The notes beneath the pieces are model-generated. The model did not search any database and had not been told where the DNA came from. It saw only the letters and a program-made list of their open reading frames with translations. Of a DNA stretch of 9,171 nt, positions 1 through 6,553 are shown in pieces. A program made the position numbers and the translations under genes. Source of the stretch: Flavobacteriales bacterium (GTDB lineage: Bacteria > Bacteroidota > Bacteroidia > Flavobacteriales_D > Sanyastnellaceae); the NCBI GenBank assembly GCA_015660615.1, contig DQKQ01000077.1:1-9171 (forward strand), read 5' to 3'. Within the stretch, counting starts at the first letter, position 1. Every line of letters begins with the position of its first letter.

Positions 1-283
1 ATCCATCATTCCTCCCCTCAAAATGTTCACTAAGATAGTATTCAATTTGAAACCAGTTGATGCCTTGCTCAGCATCAAATCTAGCTTGCACCATGTATAG
101 GATTTCCTGAATATCTTCGTCAGTAAGTTCCTTCCCTAGCAAATACTTGGGTGGCTTATCCATGTCCATTAAATTATTGAACATCTCCCGTACATCAACA
201 GCTGACCAAATGTCAGCAATAGCTTGCCCATCAATAAAGGCTTGTTTGTAGGACTCTATGTGGTCCCAATCAGACTGGCTCAT
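1..283 (-). CDS. Hypothetical phage protein, cut by the left window edge
   Basis: The frame opens with ATG at 283 and stays open to the left edge, giving 94 complete codons with no stop, so the C-terminus is missing. The start is well supported: an AAGGAGGTGAG ribosome binding site lies just upstream, at about 286-297. The start overlaps the last 14 bases of the preceding gene, which suggests translational coupling. The visible protein is acidic and rich in aromatic residues (it begins MSQSDWDHIESYKQAF), with no cysteine, no hydrophobic segment and no motif I recognise. It looks mainly helical. No function can be assigned. Its position after the terminator at 541-567 and the 85-residue gene makes it part of a small accessory cluster downstream of the replication genes. 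Confidence 0.8.
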   Translation of the reverse strand, partial: MSQSDWDHIESYKQAFIDGQAIADIWSAVDVREMFNNLMDMDKPPKYLLGKELTDEDIQEILYMVQARFDAEQGINWFQIEYYLSEHFEGRNDG

Positions 284-527
284 CGCTCACCTCCTTCTTC
301 CATGCTTCTCCCTCAGCTATTTTGTCCTTGATGATCTGTAGATATTCAAGGCGCTCATCCTCATCTCGCCACATCTCAAGGTCGTTAGCTAAAGCCAACA
401 TCATTTTTGGGGACTCTTGGTAGATATTGAATAAGGATTCGTAGGCGTAGCAACACAGCGTTTTCGTATCCATGTCTTCTACAACTCTCTCAGCTACTGA
501 GTCGCATAGGTCATCATAAGTTGTCAT
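270..527 (-). CDS. Small acidic hypothetical protein (85 aa)
   Basis: This 85-residue protein starts with ATG at 527, preceded by AAGGAG at 535-540 with a 7-base spacer. It ends with TGA 14 bases inside the next gene. It is strongly acidic and probably helical, with charged stretches such as EMWRDEDERLEYLQ near residues 51-64. Its cysteines (residues 8, 25 and 26) do not form an obvious metal site. There is no signal peptide or membrane segment. I do not recognise a family. Notably, the ribosome binding site sits directly after the U-tract of the terminator at 541-567, so no promoter fits between them. The gene must be read by leak-through, by antitermination, or from a promoter inside the upstream coding region. 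Small acidic phage proteins of this kind are often host-interaction factors, but nothing here proves that. Confidence 0.8.
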   Translation of the reverse strand: MTTYDDLCDSVAERVVEDMDTKTLCCYAYESLFNIYQESPKMMLALANDLEMWRDEDERLEYLQIIKDKIAEGEAWKKEVSDEPV

Positions 528-540
528 ATCATTTCTCCTT

Positions 541-567
541 CCAAAAAAATGCCCGCTCGAGGCGGGC
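541..567 (-). terminator. Intrinsic (Rho-independent) terminator or attenuator
   Basis: Read on the minus strand, this is GCCCGC, a 5-base CTCGA loop, GCGGGC, then A, seven T and GG. The perfect 6-bp GC stem followed by a T-run is the classic intrinsic terminator shape. It begins 13 bases after the TAA of the SSB-like gene. The T-run lies immediately next to the ribosome binding site of the 85-residue gene, so the element may act as an attenuator rather than a full stop to the operon. Confidence 0.88.
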
Positions 568-580
568 TAATGGTGGGTGG

Positions 581-1243
581 TTAATCTTCGGGGATGAATG
601 GTTCACGCATGACCCATTCTTTGCCTCTCTCACGAGCGGGTAGGATGTCCTTCATACGGGCATGCTTAGACCCTAGCGTACAGATCGGCTTCGCATACGC
701 CACCTTAGGATCGAACGAAATGGTAGTGACGGCTTGCATATAATGCATACCAGCTTTCGATATGGATTCCATATACTCTCTGAACGGAGTGTTGGACGTA
801 GGTGGGAAACTGATCAGATAGGGCAGATCGCCTTCCTCAAAGTCCGGTGGGATGATCGCTAGTTTGATGGTGTTCTTACAGGCTTTACCACCACCACCTT
901 GTGGGTATTCATTCTGTGGACAGTCTTCGCATTTGATATGCTCAGGAGCTTCAACAGACTTGCTAGGAGCCAGATCGTTTTGCTTAGAACCTACAGCCCA
1001 GCAGACAGGTGGGATATAACCTGCACCTTGTGACCATGCAGTGGTGTAGTACTCGTTGCGATATGCGTAGGCTAGAACGATACATTCTAGTTTTTGACCA
1101 GGGGTAAAACTGTCATCTGAAGCAGTGAACATCCTGCCTTTGGTACTGATAGATCTGAATTTAATGTTAGGTTTAATAGCAATCTTGATGGTTTCCATCT
1201 CTTTTGCCATCTCTTCTTCGATACTTAATAGCGCTTTAGCCAT
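581..1243 (-). CDS. Four-cysteine phage replication protein, possible ssDNA-binding protein (220 aa)
   Basis: I place the start at ATG 1243, giving 220 residues. AAAGGA at 1251-1256 is 7 bases from it, whereas the in-frame GTG at 1249 lies too close to that site. The middle of the protein carries Cys81 (in PPVCWAVGS), Cys105-x2-Cys108 (KCEDCPQNE) and Cys122 (GGGGKACKN). From memory, this 'C, CxxCPxN, GKAC' layout occurs in phage proteins encoded beside replication and recombination genes, often annotated as hypothetical or putative single-stranded DNA-binding proteins. The four cysteines would suit one zinc ion. The alternating beta-like segments around it fit an OB-type fold, but that is inference. 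The N-terminal 25 residues are charged and helical, and the C-terminus ends acidic (EPFIPED), as in many SSBs. The gene lies last before the terminator. It could also be another zinc-containing DNA-processing factor. Confidence 0.85.
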   Translation of the reverse strand: MAKALLSIEEEMAKEMETIKIAIKPNIKFRSISTKGRMFTASDDSFTPGQKLECIVLAYAYRNEYYTTAWSQGAGYIPPVCWAVGSKQNDLAPSKSVEAPEHIKCEDCPQNEYPQGGGGKACKNTIKLAIIPPDFEEGDLPYLISFPPTSNTPFREYMESISKAGMHYMQAVTTISFDPKVAYAKPICTLGSKHARMKDILPARERGKEWVMREPFIPED

Positions 1244-1250
1244 CGTCACT

Positions 1251-1256
1251 TCCTTT
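1251..1256 (-). promoter_or_regulatory. Ribosome binding site that fixes the SSB-like start
   Basis: On the minus strand this reads AAAGGA. The AGGA core is 7 bases before ATG at 1243, a normal spacing, but only about 1 base before the in-frame GTG at 1249. It therefore favours the shorter 220-residue protein over the 222-residue reading. Confidence 0.7.
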
Positions 1257-1257
1257 A

Positions 1258-1293
1258 ATTAGTAAGATTAGTAAAATTTGTAATATTAGCAAT
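1258..1293 (-). repeat. Four tandem 9-bp imperfect repeats in the spacer before the SSB-like gene
   Basis: On the plus strand the units are ATTAGTAAG (1258-1266), ATTAGTAAA (1267-1275), ATTTGTAAT (1276-1284) and ATTAGCAAT (1285-1293). On the transcribed strand the consensus is close to NTTACTAAT. They fill most of the 60-base gap between the 123-residue gene and the start at 1243, one of the few spacers here without a gene. Phased AT-rich repeats in such a place could bind a regulator or replication protein, or could simply keep the leader unstructured. I see no convincing -35/-10 pair in it. Confidence 0.65.
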
Positions 1294-1303
1294 GCTTATA
1301 TTA

Positions 1304-1675
1304 TCATGTAGCAGAACGAATGTTCAACGTTCTTTTAGTAAAAGGTTGTAAGCCCGGTACTTCAACTCCTGACTCTAGCAATTCACGAAATGATGAGACA
1401 GAAGGTCTACGTTCTAATAAATAAGGCTGCTTAGTTTCTAGAATGTAGCCGTAGAACGAGTCCCAATCTTTAACAATAGGGACTATATTCTCTGAAATTG
1501 ATACTGAGGCTTTTATACCTTTAGCTGAAGACACTCCGTCTTCATCTAGTCGATCAATAATTAGAGATTCTAATGTCATTCTTTCTGAAACGAGCTTCTT
1601 ACGTCTAACGTCTAGCTCGCGGATCTCTTCACGTTTTGCATGTACTGCTGTGATTAGTTCACCTGTTTTTTGCAT
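1304..1675 (-). CDS. Conserved-looking phage protein with N-terminal coiled coil (123 aa)
   Basis: The start is ATG at 1675, with GGAG 8 bases upstream. It overlaps the last 22 bases of the SNF2-like gene, so translation is probably coupled. Residues about 5-45 are a charged heptad-like helix (for example AKREEIRELDVRRKKL), probably a short coiled coil. The C-terminal half carries a pattern I remember from phage proteins of unknown role: VKDWDSFYGYI near residues 68-78, LLERRPS near 86-92, and a PGLQPF turn near the end, followed by a basic tail. No catalytic motif, cysteine or membrane segment is present. It sits between a DNA-dependent ATPase and a possible SSB, so a role as a partner or loader of one of them is a reasonable guess but unproven. 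Confidence 0.85.
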   Translation of the reverse strand: MQKTGELITAVHAKREEIRELDVRRKKLVSERMTLESLIIDRLDEDGVSSAKGIKASVSISENIVPIVKDWDSFYGYILETKQPYLLERRPSVSSFRELLESGVEVPGLQPFTKRTLNIRSAT

Positions 1676-3048
1676 GGTTCTAACTCCGTAATATTTTTTA
1701 GAATATCTAATAGAGACTCCATCCGCGTAAGTTTTGAGTCCAGCTTTTTATATACTGCTGGCTCCCATGTTTCTCGTGCGGCTATTAATATAGTCTCGGT
1801 TTTTTGCGTCTGTCCTGCGCGATAAATCCTCCTGTTAAACTGCTGAAAATGCTCTGCATTGTACGTAGGGCTAGTCCAGATAGTAGTAGTAGCTTTGGTA
1901 AGTGTTAGCCCGTGAGCAGCAGATTGAGGGTGTGCAAATAGTACTTGGTAATCTCCTTCTTGAAAGTGCTCAACGATAGAGATGCGTTCTCTAGCGGATA
2001 CCTTACCGTCAATAACTGCAAAGGTAATACCCGCTTTTTCTGCTAACTTACACAGCGCATCACGTTCATGAGCCCAGTTAAATGCTACTAAAGAATGCTT
2101 ACGTTGCTGTACTAGCTCTATGACTAGAGCATAACGCTCAGTATTCACAGTGTGAGCTACTCCCTCAGAGTCGTATACTGCACCGCTTGCTACTTGTAAT
2201 AACTTCTTAACGAGAACTCCTGCATGAAGAGCTTCGATATACTCCCCGTCTTCTAACTCTAGCAACGAAGTTTCTCGTAGTTCGTTATATCGCTCGAGAT
2301 GAGAAGCAGCTAAGTCTGTATATATCTGATGTTTACTGTGTTCAGGTATCGTAAGACAGTCCTCAAAACGATGACGGATAGTAATATCTTTAACTGAGGC
2401 TGCGAGTTTCTCCTCGGCATCCTCTTTATCAATCCATTGCACCATATTTGTAGCGGGGCCTACTTGTTTAGGTTCACATACCTGAGCTCGAAAGCTAAAG
2501 AAATGAGTACCTAATCGCTCACCATCATCAACTATTAAAGTAGGGTGCCAAACATCTAATATAGTATTAGAGTTAGGGGTCCCTGACAGTGCGATGCGAT
2601 ACTCAAAGAACTTACGTATATACGCTGCTGCTTTGCTCCGCTGACTTGTCCTATGTTTGTAGACAGTAAATTCGTCTATTACTAACCAATCGAAATCACC
2701 GAGTAGGTCTTCAGCATTATTAGCAATCCATTTCACAGCATCGTGATTAGTTATAACGATGTCTGTGTCCATTTGAAAGGCTTTCATTCTATTCTTAGAA
2801 TAGGCAATCGAGTAAGTCAGCCCCGGAGTAAACCGTTCTATATCATCGCCCCATGAGGGTTTCAGTATAGAAAGTGGGGCTAATACTAGCATCCGTTTTG
2901 TAGTCTCTCCATTTGTACGTGCTTGGTAGTAGCGTTCGAGCACAGCCCGAGTTTTACCAGTGCCTGGATCTGATGTAATCAGTGCTCGGGGTGCCCTTGA
3001 AAGAAAATCAACAGTTTGTTGCTGATGTTCATACAGTGGCATATTCAT
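1654..3048 (-). CDS. SNF2-type (SF2) DNA-dependent ATPase/helicase, compact phage form (464 aa)
   Basis: The helicase motifs appear in order. Motif I is SDPGTGKT (residues 26-33), Ia is LVLAPLSIL (54-62), II is VIDEF (123-127) and III is LSGTPNS (154-160). RecA-like lobe 2 includes VAFNWAHERD, the AHGLTLTKA motif V region, and QQFNRRIYRAGQ as motif VI (402-413), with the arginine fingers. The RxGQ ending is typical of SNF2 relatives, which usually translocate on duplex DNA and remodel protein-DNA complexes or forks rather than unwind. Motif II reads DEFT, not the common DEAH or DEGH. At 464 residues it is little more than the two core lobes. ATG at 3048 is supported by GGAGGAGG 7 bases upstream, inside the end of the 43-residue gene, and the stop overlaps the next gene by 22 bases. 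Together with the neighbouring Cas4-like nuclease it could form a recombination or end-processing pair; this is inference. Confidence 0.95.
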   Translation of the reverse strand: MNMPLYEHQQQTVDFLSRAPRALITSDPGTGKTRAVLERYYQARTNGETTKRMLVLAPLSILKPSWGDDIERFTPGLTYSIAYSKNRMKAFQMDTDIVITNHDAVKWIANNAEDLLGDFDWLVIDEFTVYKHRTSQRSKAAAYIRKFFEYRIALSGTPNSNTILDVWHPTLIVDDGERLGTHFFSFRAQVCEPKQVGPATNMVQWIDKEDAEEKLAASVKDITIRHRFEDCLTIPEHSKHQIYTDLAASHLERYNELRETSLLELEDGEYIEALHAGVLVKKLLQVASGAVYDSEGVAHTVNTERYALVIELVQQRKHSLVAFNWAHERDALCKLAEKAGITFAVIDGKVSARERISIVEHFQEGDYQVLFAHPQSAAHGLTLTKATTTIWTSPTYNAEHFQQFNRRIYRAGQTQKTETILIAARETWEPAVYKKLDSKLTRMESLLDILKNITELEPCKKQVN

Positions 3049-3049
3049 A

Positions 3050-3181
3050 TTACTTCCTCCTCCATTCGATATATTTAATTCGTGCTGCGCGTTTAAATTT
3101 ACCGAGTCGGTACACCATCCGTACCGCTTCTAACGTAGTAGAAAGCACGGTAATAATTTTTATTAGTAAGTGTGGGTTCAT
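3050..3181 (-). CDS. Small basic microprotein upstream of the SNF2-like gene (43 aa)
   Basis: This is a 43-codon frame from ATG 3181 to TAA 3050, in what would otherwise be a 150-base gap. AGGAAGG lies just before the ATG. The 3' end of the frame contains the GGAGGAGG ribosome binding site of the SNF2-like gene, whose ATG begins one base after this stop, so the two are probably translationally coupled. The protein begins MNPHLLIKIITVLSTTLEAV, a moderately hydrophobic or amphipathic helix. It ends in a very basic tail with FKRAAR and WRRK, carrying about 11 Lys/Arg against 2 Glu. It might bind nucleic acid or sit on the membrane with a positive tail; I cannot choose. I recognise no family. The good ribosome binding site and exact fit in the gap argue that it is real. 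Confidence 0.65.
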   Translation of the reverse strand: MNPHLLIKIITVLSTTLEAVRMVYRLGKFKRAARIKYIEWRRK

Positions 3182-3201
3182 AATCCTTCCTGATTTTCAT
3201 A

Positions 3202-3885
3202 TTAATCAATAACTCCAAACTCACAGGCATCCTCTTTATAAGAGCACCATTTACAAGTAAATTTAGAGGGCTTGGGTGGGAACTCCGTTGCAGAAGTCAT
3301 CGCTATTGCACGTTTTACCCACTTAGGATAAAACAGCATAGCTTGCTCACGAGTGTAGGTTTGTTCTGCTACAGCCGCATGGTCTAAGTACCATAACTCG
3401 GTCCTTATAAATTCTAGTTTTGGGTAACGAATGAACGTTGATATAGCATATAGTAGAGCTTGCTGAGCATGAGCGACTTCATTACCAAACTTACGTCCGG
3501 TTTTGTAGTCGATAACTCTCGCTGACGTTTCGTCCATGCGAACTAGGGCATCTAATTTTATACGTGCCCAGACATCTTCAGCTCGCCATTCGCAGATCTC
3601 CCAATCTTGAGTAAAGCCCCAGTCCCCCTCTAGTTCAACTTGCCCCTCATCAAATAACTTACGTAGAGTTTCGAAACTTTCAGTAAATTTCTTCAGAGAT
3701 TTAGGGAATTTAATATCCCCACGCACATAGTGCTCTGCTTGATCGTGGATATCAGTACCACGTTTTGCAGCAGGGTGTTGTGGCTCTGGGATTTTCTTAA
3801 TTTTTTGTAGGTAGCTTCTATATGGGCACTTCTCAAAAGTAGATAGTGCTGAGTATGACCATGTAGGTATACGTTCTTCTGCCAT
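3202..3885 (-). CDS. Cas4/RecB-like PD-(D/E)XK nuclease with predicted Fe-S cluster (227 aa)
   Basis: The protein opens with SYSALSTFEKCPYRSYL (residues 10-26), the usual N-terminal signature of the RecB/Cas4 nuclease family. The catalytic set can be traced: His47 in RGTDIHD, Asp112 in RIKLDAL, Asp126-Tyr-Lys128 in VIDYKTG, and a QxxxY motif (Gln142, Tyr146) in QQALLYA. Cys20 and the C-terminal Cys211, Cys214 and Cys221 (CKWCSYKEDAC) match the four ligands of the 4Fe-4S cluster known in Cas4 and AddB. Such enzymes are metal-dependent DNA exo- or endonucleases. About 227 residues is normal for stand-alone phage versions. ATG at 3885 has AGGA 6 bases upstream, overlapping the stop of the preceding gene. 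No cas1, cas2 or CRISPR repeats are nearby, so a role in phage recombination, end resection or host DNA breakdown is more likely than adaptation. Confidence 0.93.
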   Translation of the reverse strand: MAEERIPTWSYSALSTFEKCPYRSYLQKIKKIPEPQHPAAKRGTDIHDQAEHYVRGDIKFPKSLKKFTESFETLRKLFDEGQVELEGDWGFTQDWEICEWRAEDVWARIKLDALVRMDETSARVIDYKTGRKFGNEVAHAQQALLYAISTFIRYPKLEFIRTELWYLDHAAVAEQTYTREQAMLFYPKWVKRAIAMTSATEFPPKPSKFTCKWCSYKEDACEFGVID

Positions 3886-3893
3886 AAATAATC

Positions 3894-4109
3894 CTAGTGA
3901 GTGATTTCAGTGGTTTCGTAGAGATTATCGGTAATATGAGTGATAAAATTCTCTAAACTTCTATAAGTTATGGTCTCTTCTTCCCCATGTGTTTTAGAAA
4001 TTTCTAACATCACAGTAAGCTCTTCTGCAACATAGTGCATAAAACTTCCTAGTAATGCTAAGTCTTCATTAGTTAAGCTATCAGGGTCTATTAATGAGTG
4101 CTCTGACAT
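3894..4109 (-). CDS. Small acidic hypothetical protein (71 aa)
   Basis: The start is ATG at 4109, with AAGGAGG 7 bases upstream, one of the strongest ribosome binding sites in the window. The frame overlaps the last 19 bases of the PrimPol-helicase gene and ends with TAG, 8 bases before the Cas4-like start. The protein is strongly acidic and looks mainly helical, with a moderately hydrophobic centre (LLGSFMHYVAEELTVMLEI, near residues 19-37) that is too rich in charge for a clear membrane helix. It has no cysteine and no motif I can name. The strong start signal suggests high expression from a coupled position. Its placement suggests a cofactor or regulator of the nuclease or the primase, which remains a guess. 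Confidence 0.8.
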   Translation of the reverse strand: MSEHSLIDPDSLTNEDLALLGSFMHYVAEELTVMLEISKTHGEEETITYRSLENFITHITDNLYETTEITH

Positions 4110-6553
4110 ACGTAAGCCTCCTTATCCTTGGGGGTAAAATAGTTATCAATAAGTATCTGTTTCTTATAGGCATCTAATTTCCATGTAACGGTGTAGCCCC
4201 GTCCTTCTCTTCTAGGGGACGACGCTTGCAACCCATTACGAGCTAACAACTTACCGAATTTAACAGCTGATATACTGGCGTTATTCAGACACATATATAC
4301 AGTACGTAACTGCGATACAGTCACGAATGAGTCTTTGATATCAACAGTGGCTAGCCAACTTTTTATAAAACGTTGTGATGCTTCGAACATGGTGATCTCA
4401 TAAACTGATGAAGGATCCATATCGAGAAAACCTATAAAGAAATCCAGATTACCTGTGGTTACTGCGAAGCAATATTCTTCTACCCATGTCATACTAGCTT
4501 CTCGCATTTGGAATTTGGCTACATTCTCCAATGCTTCAGTCGCTTGCCTCTCATTTTCTTGAAAGGTATGTATGAAATTCATAAAGACCTGAAGTTCATC
4601 AGGGACTTTATTATTAATCTCATTACGTATTTCTGGGTATGCTTTAATCAATGGTGTTGCTTGATGTGTAGCAATATTAAACCGTCTATCTGTAGCAGAC
4701 AGTTTCATAGCATCCTGATTATTGGTATAGAACATAACGTTGTTATATAGAGGCTTATCAACCATAGCGTCTACACGCATGACTCTGATTTTACCAAAGG
4801 GCTCTGTAATAAAGTTCTTTAAAAAATTCATAATTTTAGAAGTTGAGGCCACATCATTAATACGTGCCTCATCGACAACTGTTAATAAATTGAATTCTTG
4901 CCACGCATTGAATTGATCATCAAAATCAGAGAGCTTACGCATTACTGAATATTTATAACCTATAAGCGGTGCTAATACTTTATGGTAGAAGACACCTTTA
5001 CCTGTTCCTTCAGCACCACTAAAAACCCAAGCAGTTCCAGTCTTCTTACGTTGTTTAATAACGTACACTAACCAGTTCATAAAATGCTCATATTCTATGG
5101 AACTCTCACCTACGAGGTGCCATATCATTTTGTAGATAGTAGGGCAGTAGTTTTTTAAGAGTGAGGCATCTCCGTAGGTGAGTTCCACATCTAATAGAGT
5201 GACTTCTTTTAAGTAACTGGGTGGTTGGTATTTATTAAGCCATTGCCTCTGGAAATCTATTTGTTTATCAGTTGAAGGATCAAATACATAGTCCCATGTT
5301 GGGATCGGTTCAGGCAAAGCTAACCCTTGCTCCATCATAAAATCTGCAAGATTTGATTTATTAGCTGGAGCTATACGGGGTAGGGTGTTATCACCCTCAT
5401 CGAATACGGCGTTGTAATGTATATCAGTCCAGAAATCCCGGAATACGAAAGGTCGGGTGGATGAACTCCCTTGAATTGCATCTTTAAATTCTTCGACATA
5501 CCATGCGTAGAAGTCAGCATCAGCTTCGTTCATTTCGAATGGTGTCTCATCTTTAAAGGTATAAACAATTCGAGGATTTCCTAATGGGCACCAGTAAGCG
5601 TTACTGTCCCCATCGTTAATATTAAAATAACAATAGTTGTCCGTATGGTATGCGTACGTCATCCGTGCTTTGTCTGGATTCTCTAAGATCTCAGTCTTAT
5701 ATCCTCCGTCGAGAGTCACATAACGAGTTTTTGGCATTCGTTTCTTTAGCCCTAGCTCCTTACGTAATTTCTCAATACACTGACGCGAGGCATCGGCTAC
5801 CTGCTGCGTATTAATATCGCGTATCAGATTCGAGATATCGACAGTAGGGTGGTCCTTTTTCACCAGCACGATTCTGTCTTGGACAGGATCAGTTAGCGGT
5901 AAGCGGAATATCGGTGGTGCAAAATAGATAAGCTTATCGTTCTGCGCTAATGTGCGATCTAAGGGGTATGAGAGGCTCAACCCTGATGGGTTTAACCTAA
6001 CCCCTTCGCAGAATTCAGGTACCGAAATATTGAGCCATGTGAGCCAATCCTTGAGCTGCATGGGATTTACAGAAGAGTGTAGATAGAACTCGATATGTAA
6101 GCATATCTTGTTACCCTTCTGTCCCAATGAGGCGGAAGCTGTCGCAATATAAGTTGCATTAGCAAATACTGAAGGTAGAAATCGTACCACTCGTTCTGAC
6201 ATCTCTCTAAGAGCGGTCAGCGTGATGGTTGCGGGTATTACATAACCCTCTAACTCTAATCCATCCACATCTAGCATTAGTGTTCGGGTGTTGGTATAGC
6301 GGTCAGTATGTCCTTTACGTGGTTCGTCCTCTAGATCTTTATCGAGGATTCCTTTTAGCATGCAGTACCCTAAAGGGGCGTACTTCTGCATGAGCTGAAA
6401 CTGTTGGGCCCACCCTACATTATCTGCGGGTAGGTCATAAATATGGGAAGTGAAATTTTTTACGTAACTTGGATACGAACTCTTCCCTTGTGTTGAAAAC
6501 TCTTTCACCAAACGAGCTCCGTTTGATGCCTCCAAAAATGTAATCTTAGGCAT
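4091..6553 (-). CDS. Primase-polymerase-like/SF3-type helicase fusion (820 aa)
   Basis: From ATG 6553 the protein has 820 residues. The in-frame GTG at 6577 would add eight but has no ribosome binding site, while a weak GAG lies 8 bases before this ATG. The N-terminal third looks like an archaeo-eukaryotic primase (AEP) core: Asp95-x-Asp97 in LMLDVDG, His153 in ICLHIEF and Asp199 in YPLDRT fit the DxD, sxH and hD motif order. The C-terminal part is an SF3-like AAA+ motor of the kind grouped as DUF5906: Walker A GAEGTGKG (513-520, Lys519), Walker B VVDEA (559-563), sensor FYTNN (608-612) and an ATDRRFN arginine finger (623-624). Phage AEP-SF3 proteins such as the NrS-1 phage enzyme combine primase-polymerase and helicase roles. 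It probably primes and unwinds for the polymerase encoded just upstream. The helicase call is firm; the AEP call rests on motifs only. Confidence 0.92.
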   Translation of the reverse strand: MPKITFLEASNGARLVKEFSTQGKSSYPSYVKNFTSHIYDLPADNVGWAQQFQLMQKYAPLGYCMLKGILDKDLEDEPRKGHTDRYTNTRTLMLDVDGLELEGYVIPATITLTALREMSERVVRFLPSVFANATYIATASASLGQKGNKICLHIEFYLHSSVNPMQLKDWLTWLNISVPEFCEGVRLNPSGLSLSYPLDRTLAQNDKLIYFAPPIFRLPLTDPVQDRIVLVKKDHPTVDISNLIRDINTQQVADASRQCIEKLRKELGLKKRMPKTRYVTLDGGYKTEILENPDKARMTYAYHTDNYCYFNINDGDSNAYWCPLGNPRIVYTFKDETPFEMNEADADFYAWYVEEFKDAIQGSSSTRPFVFRDFWTDIHYNAVFDEGDNTLPRIAPANKSNLADFMMEQGLALPEPIPTWDYVFDPSTDKQIDFQRQWLNKYQPPSYLKEVTLLDVELTYGDASLLKNYCPTIYKMIWHLVGESSIEYEHFMNWLVYVIKQRKKTGTAWVFSGAEGTGKGVFYHKVLAPLIGYKYSVMRKLSDFDDQFNAWQEFNLLTVVDEARINDVASTSKIMNFLKNFITEPFGKIRVMRVDAMVDKPLYNNVMFYTNNQDAMKLSATDRRFNIATHQATPLIKAYPEIRNEINNKVPDELQVFMNFIHTFQENERQATEALENVAKFQMREASMTWVEEYCFAVTTGNLDFFIGFLDMDPSSVYEITMFEASQRFIKSWLATVDIKDSFVTVSQLRTVYMCLNNASISAVKFGKLLARNGLQASSPRREGRGYTVTWKLDAYKKQILIDNYFTPKDKEAYVCQSTH

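Noticed and set aside
1250..1303. Promoter in the spacer before the SSB-like gene
   Set aside because: TTGCTA with a TAATCT-like hexamer 16 bases on matches consensus poorly, and in such AT-rich repeats this is expected by chance.
3108..3126. 6-bp stem (CGGTAC/GTACCG) with a 7-base loop
   Set aside because: It lies inside the microgene coding sequence, has no T-run after it on the transcribed strand, and is short enough to arise by chance.
3099..3200. Alternative 33-codon minus-strand frame overlapping the 43-residue microgene
   Set aside because: Its GGAG is about 12 bases from the ATG, and it ends without coupling to the next gene, whereas the 43-codon frame has a better site and an end that fits the ATPase start.
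2982..3212. Plus-strand open frame of 76 codons
   Set aside because: It is antisense to the SNF2-like start, the 43-residue microgene and the nuclease end, on a strand with no other genes, and has no convincing ribosome binding site.
3202..3885. CRISPR-Cas adaptation locus suggested by the Cas4-like nuclease
   Set aside because: There are no regularly spaced repeats and no cas1- or cas2-like frames; stand-alone Cas4/RecB-like nucleases are common in phages.
3894..3896. Recoded TAG stop in the 71-residue gene
   Set aside because: The TAG fits a normal gene end 8 bases before the next ATG, and its AGGA doubles as the nuclease ribosome binding site; no suppressor tRNA is visible.
4508..4750. 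Plus-strand open frame of 80 codons
   Set aside because: It lies wholly opposite the well-supported helicase domain, and its product is a Cys/Ile/Phe-rich shadow translation.
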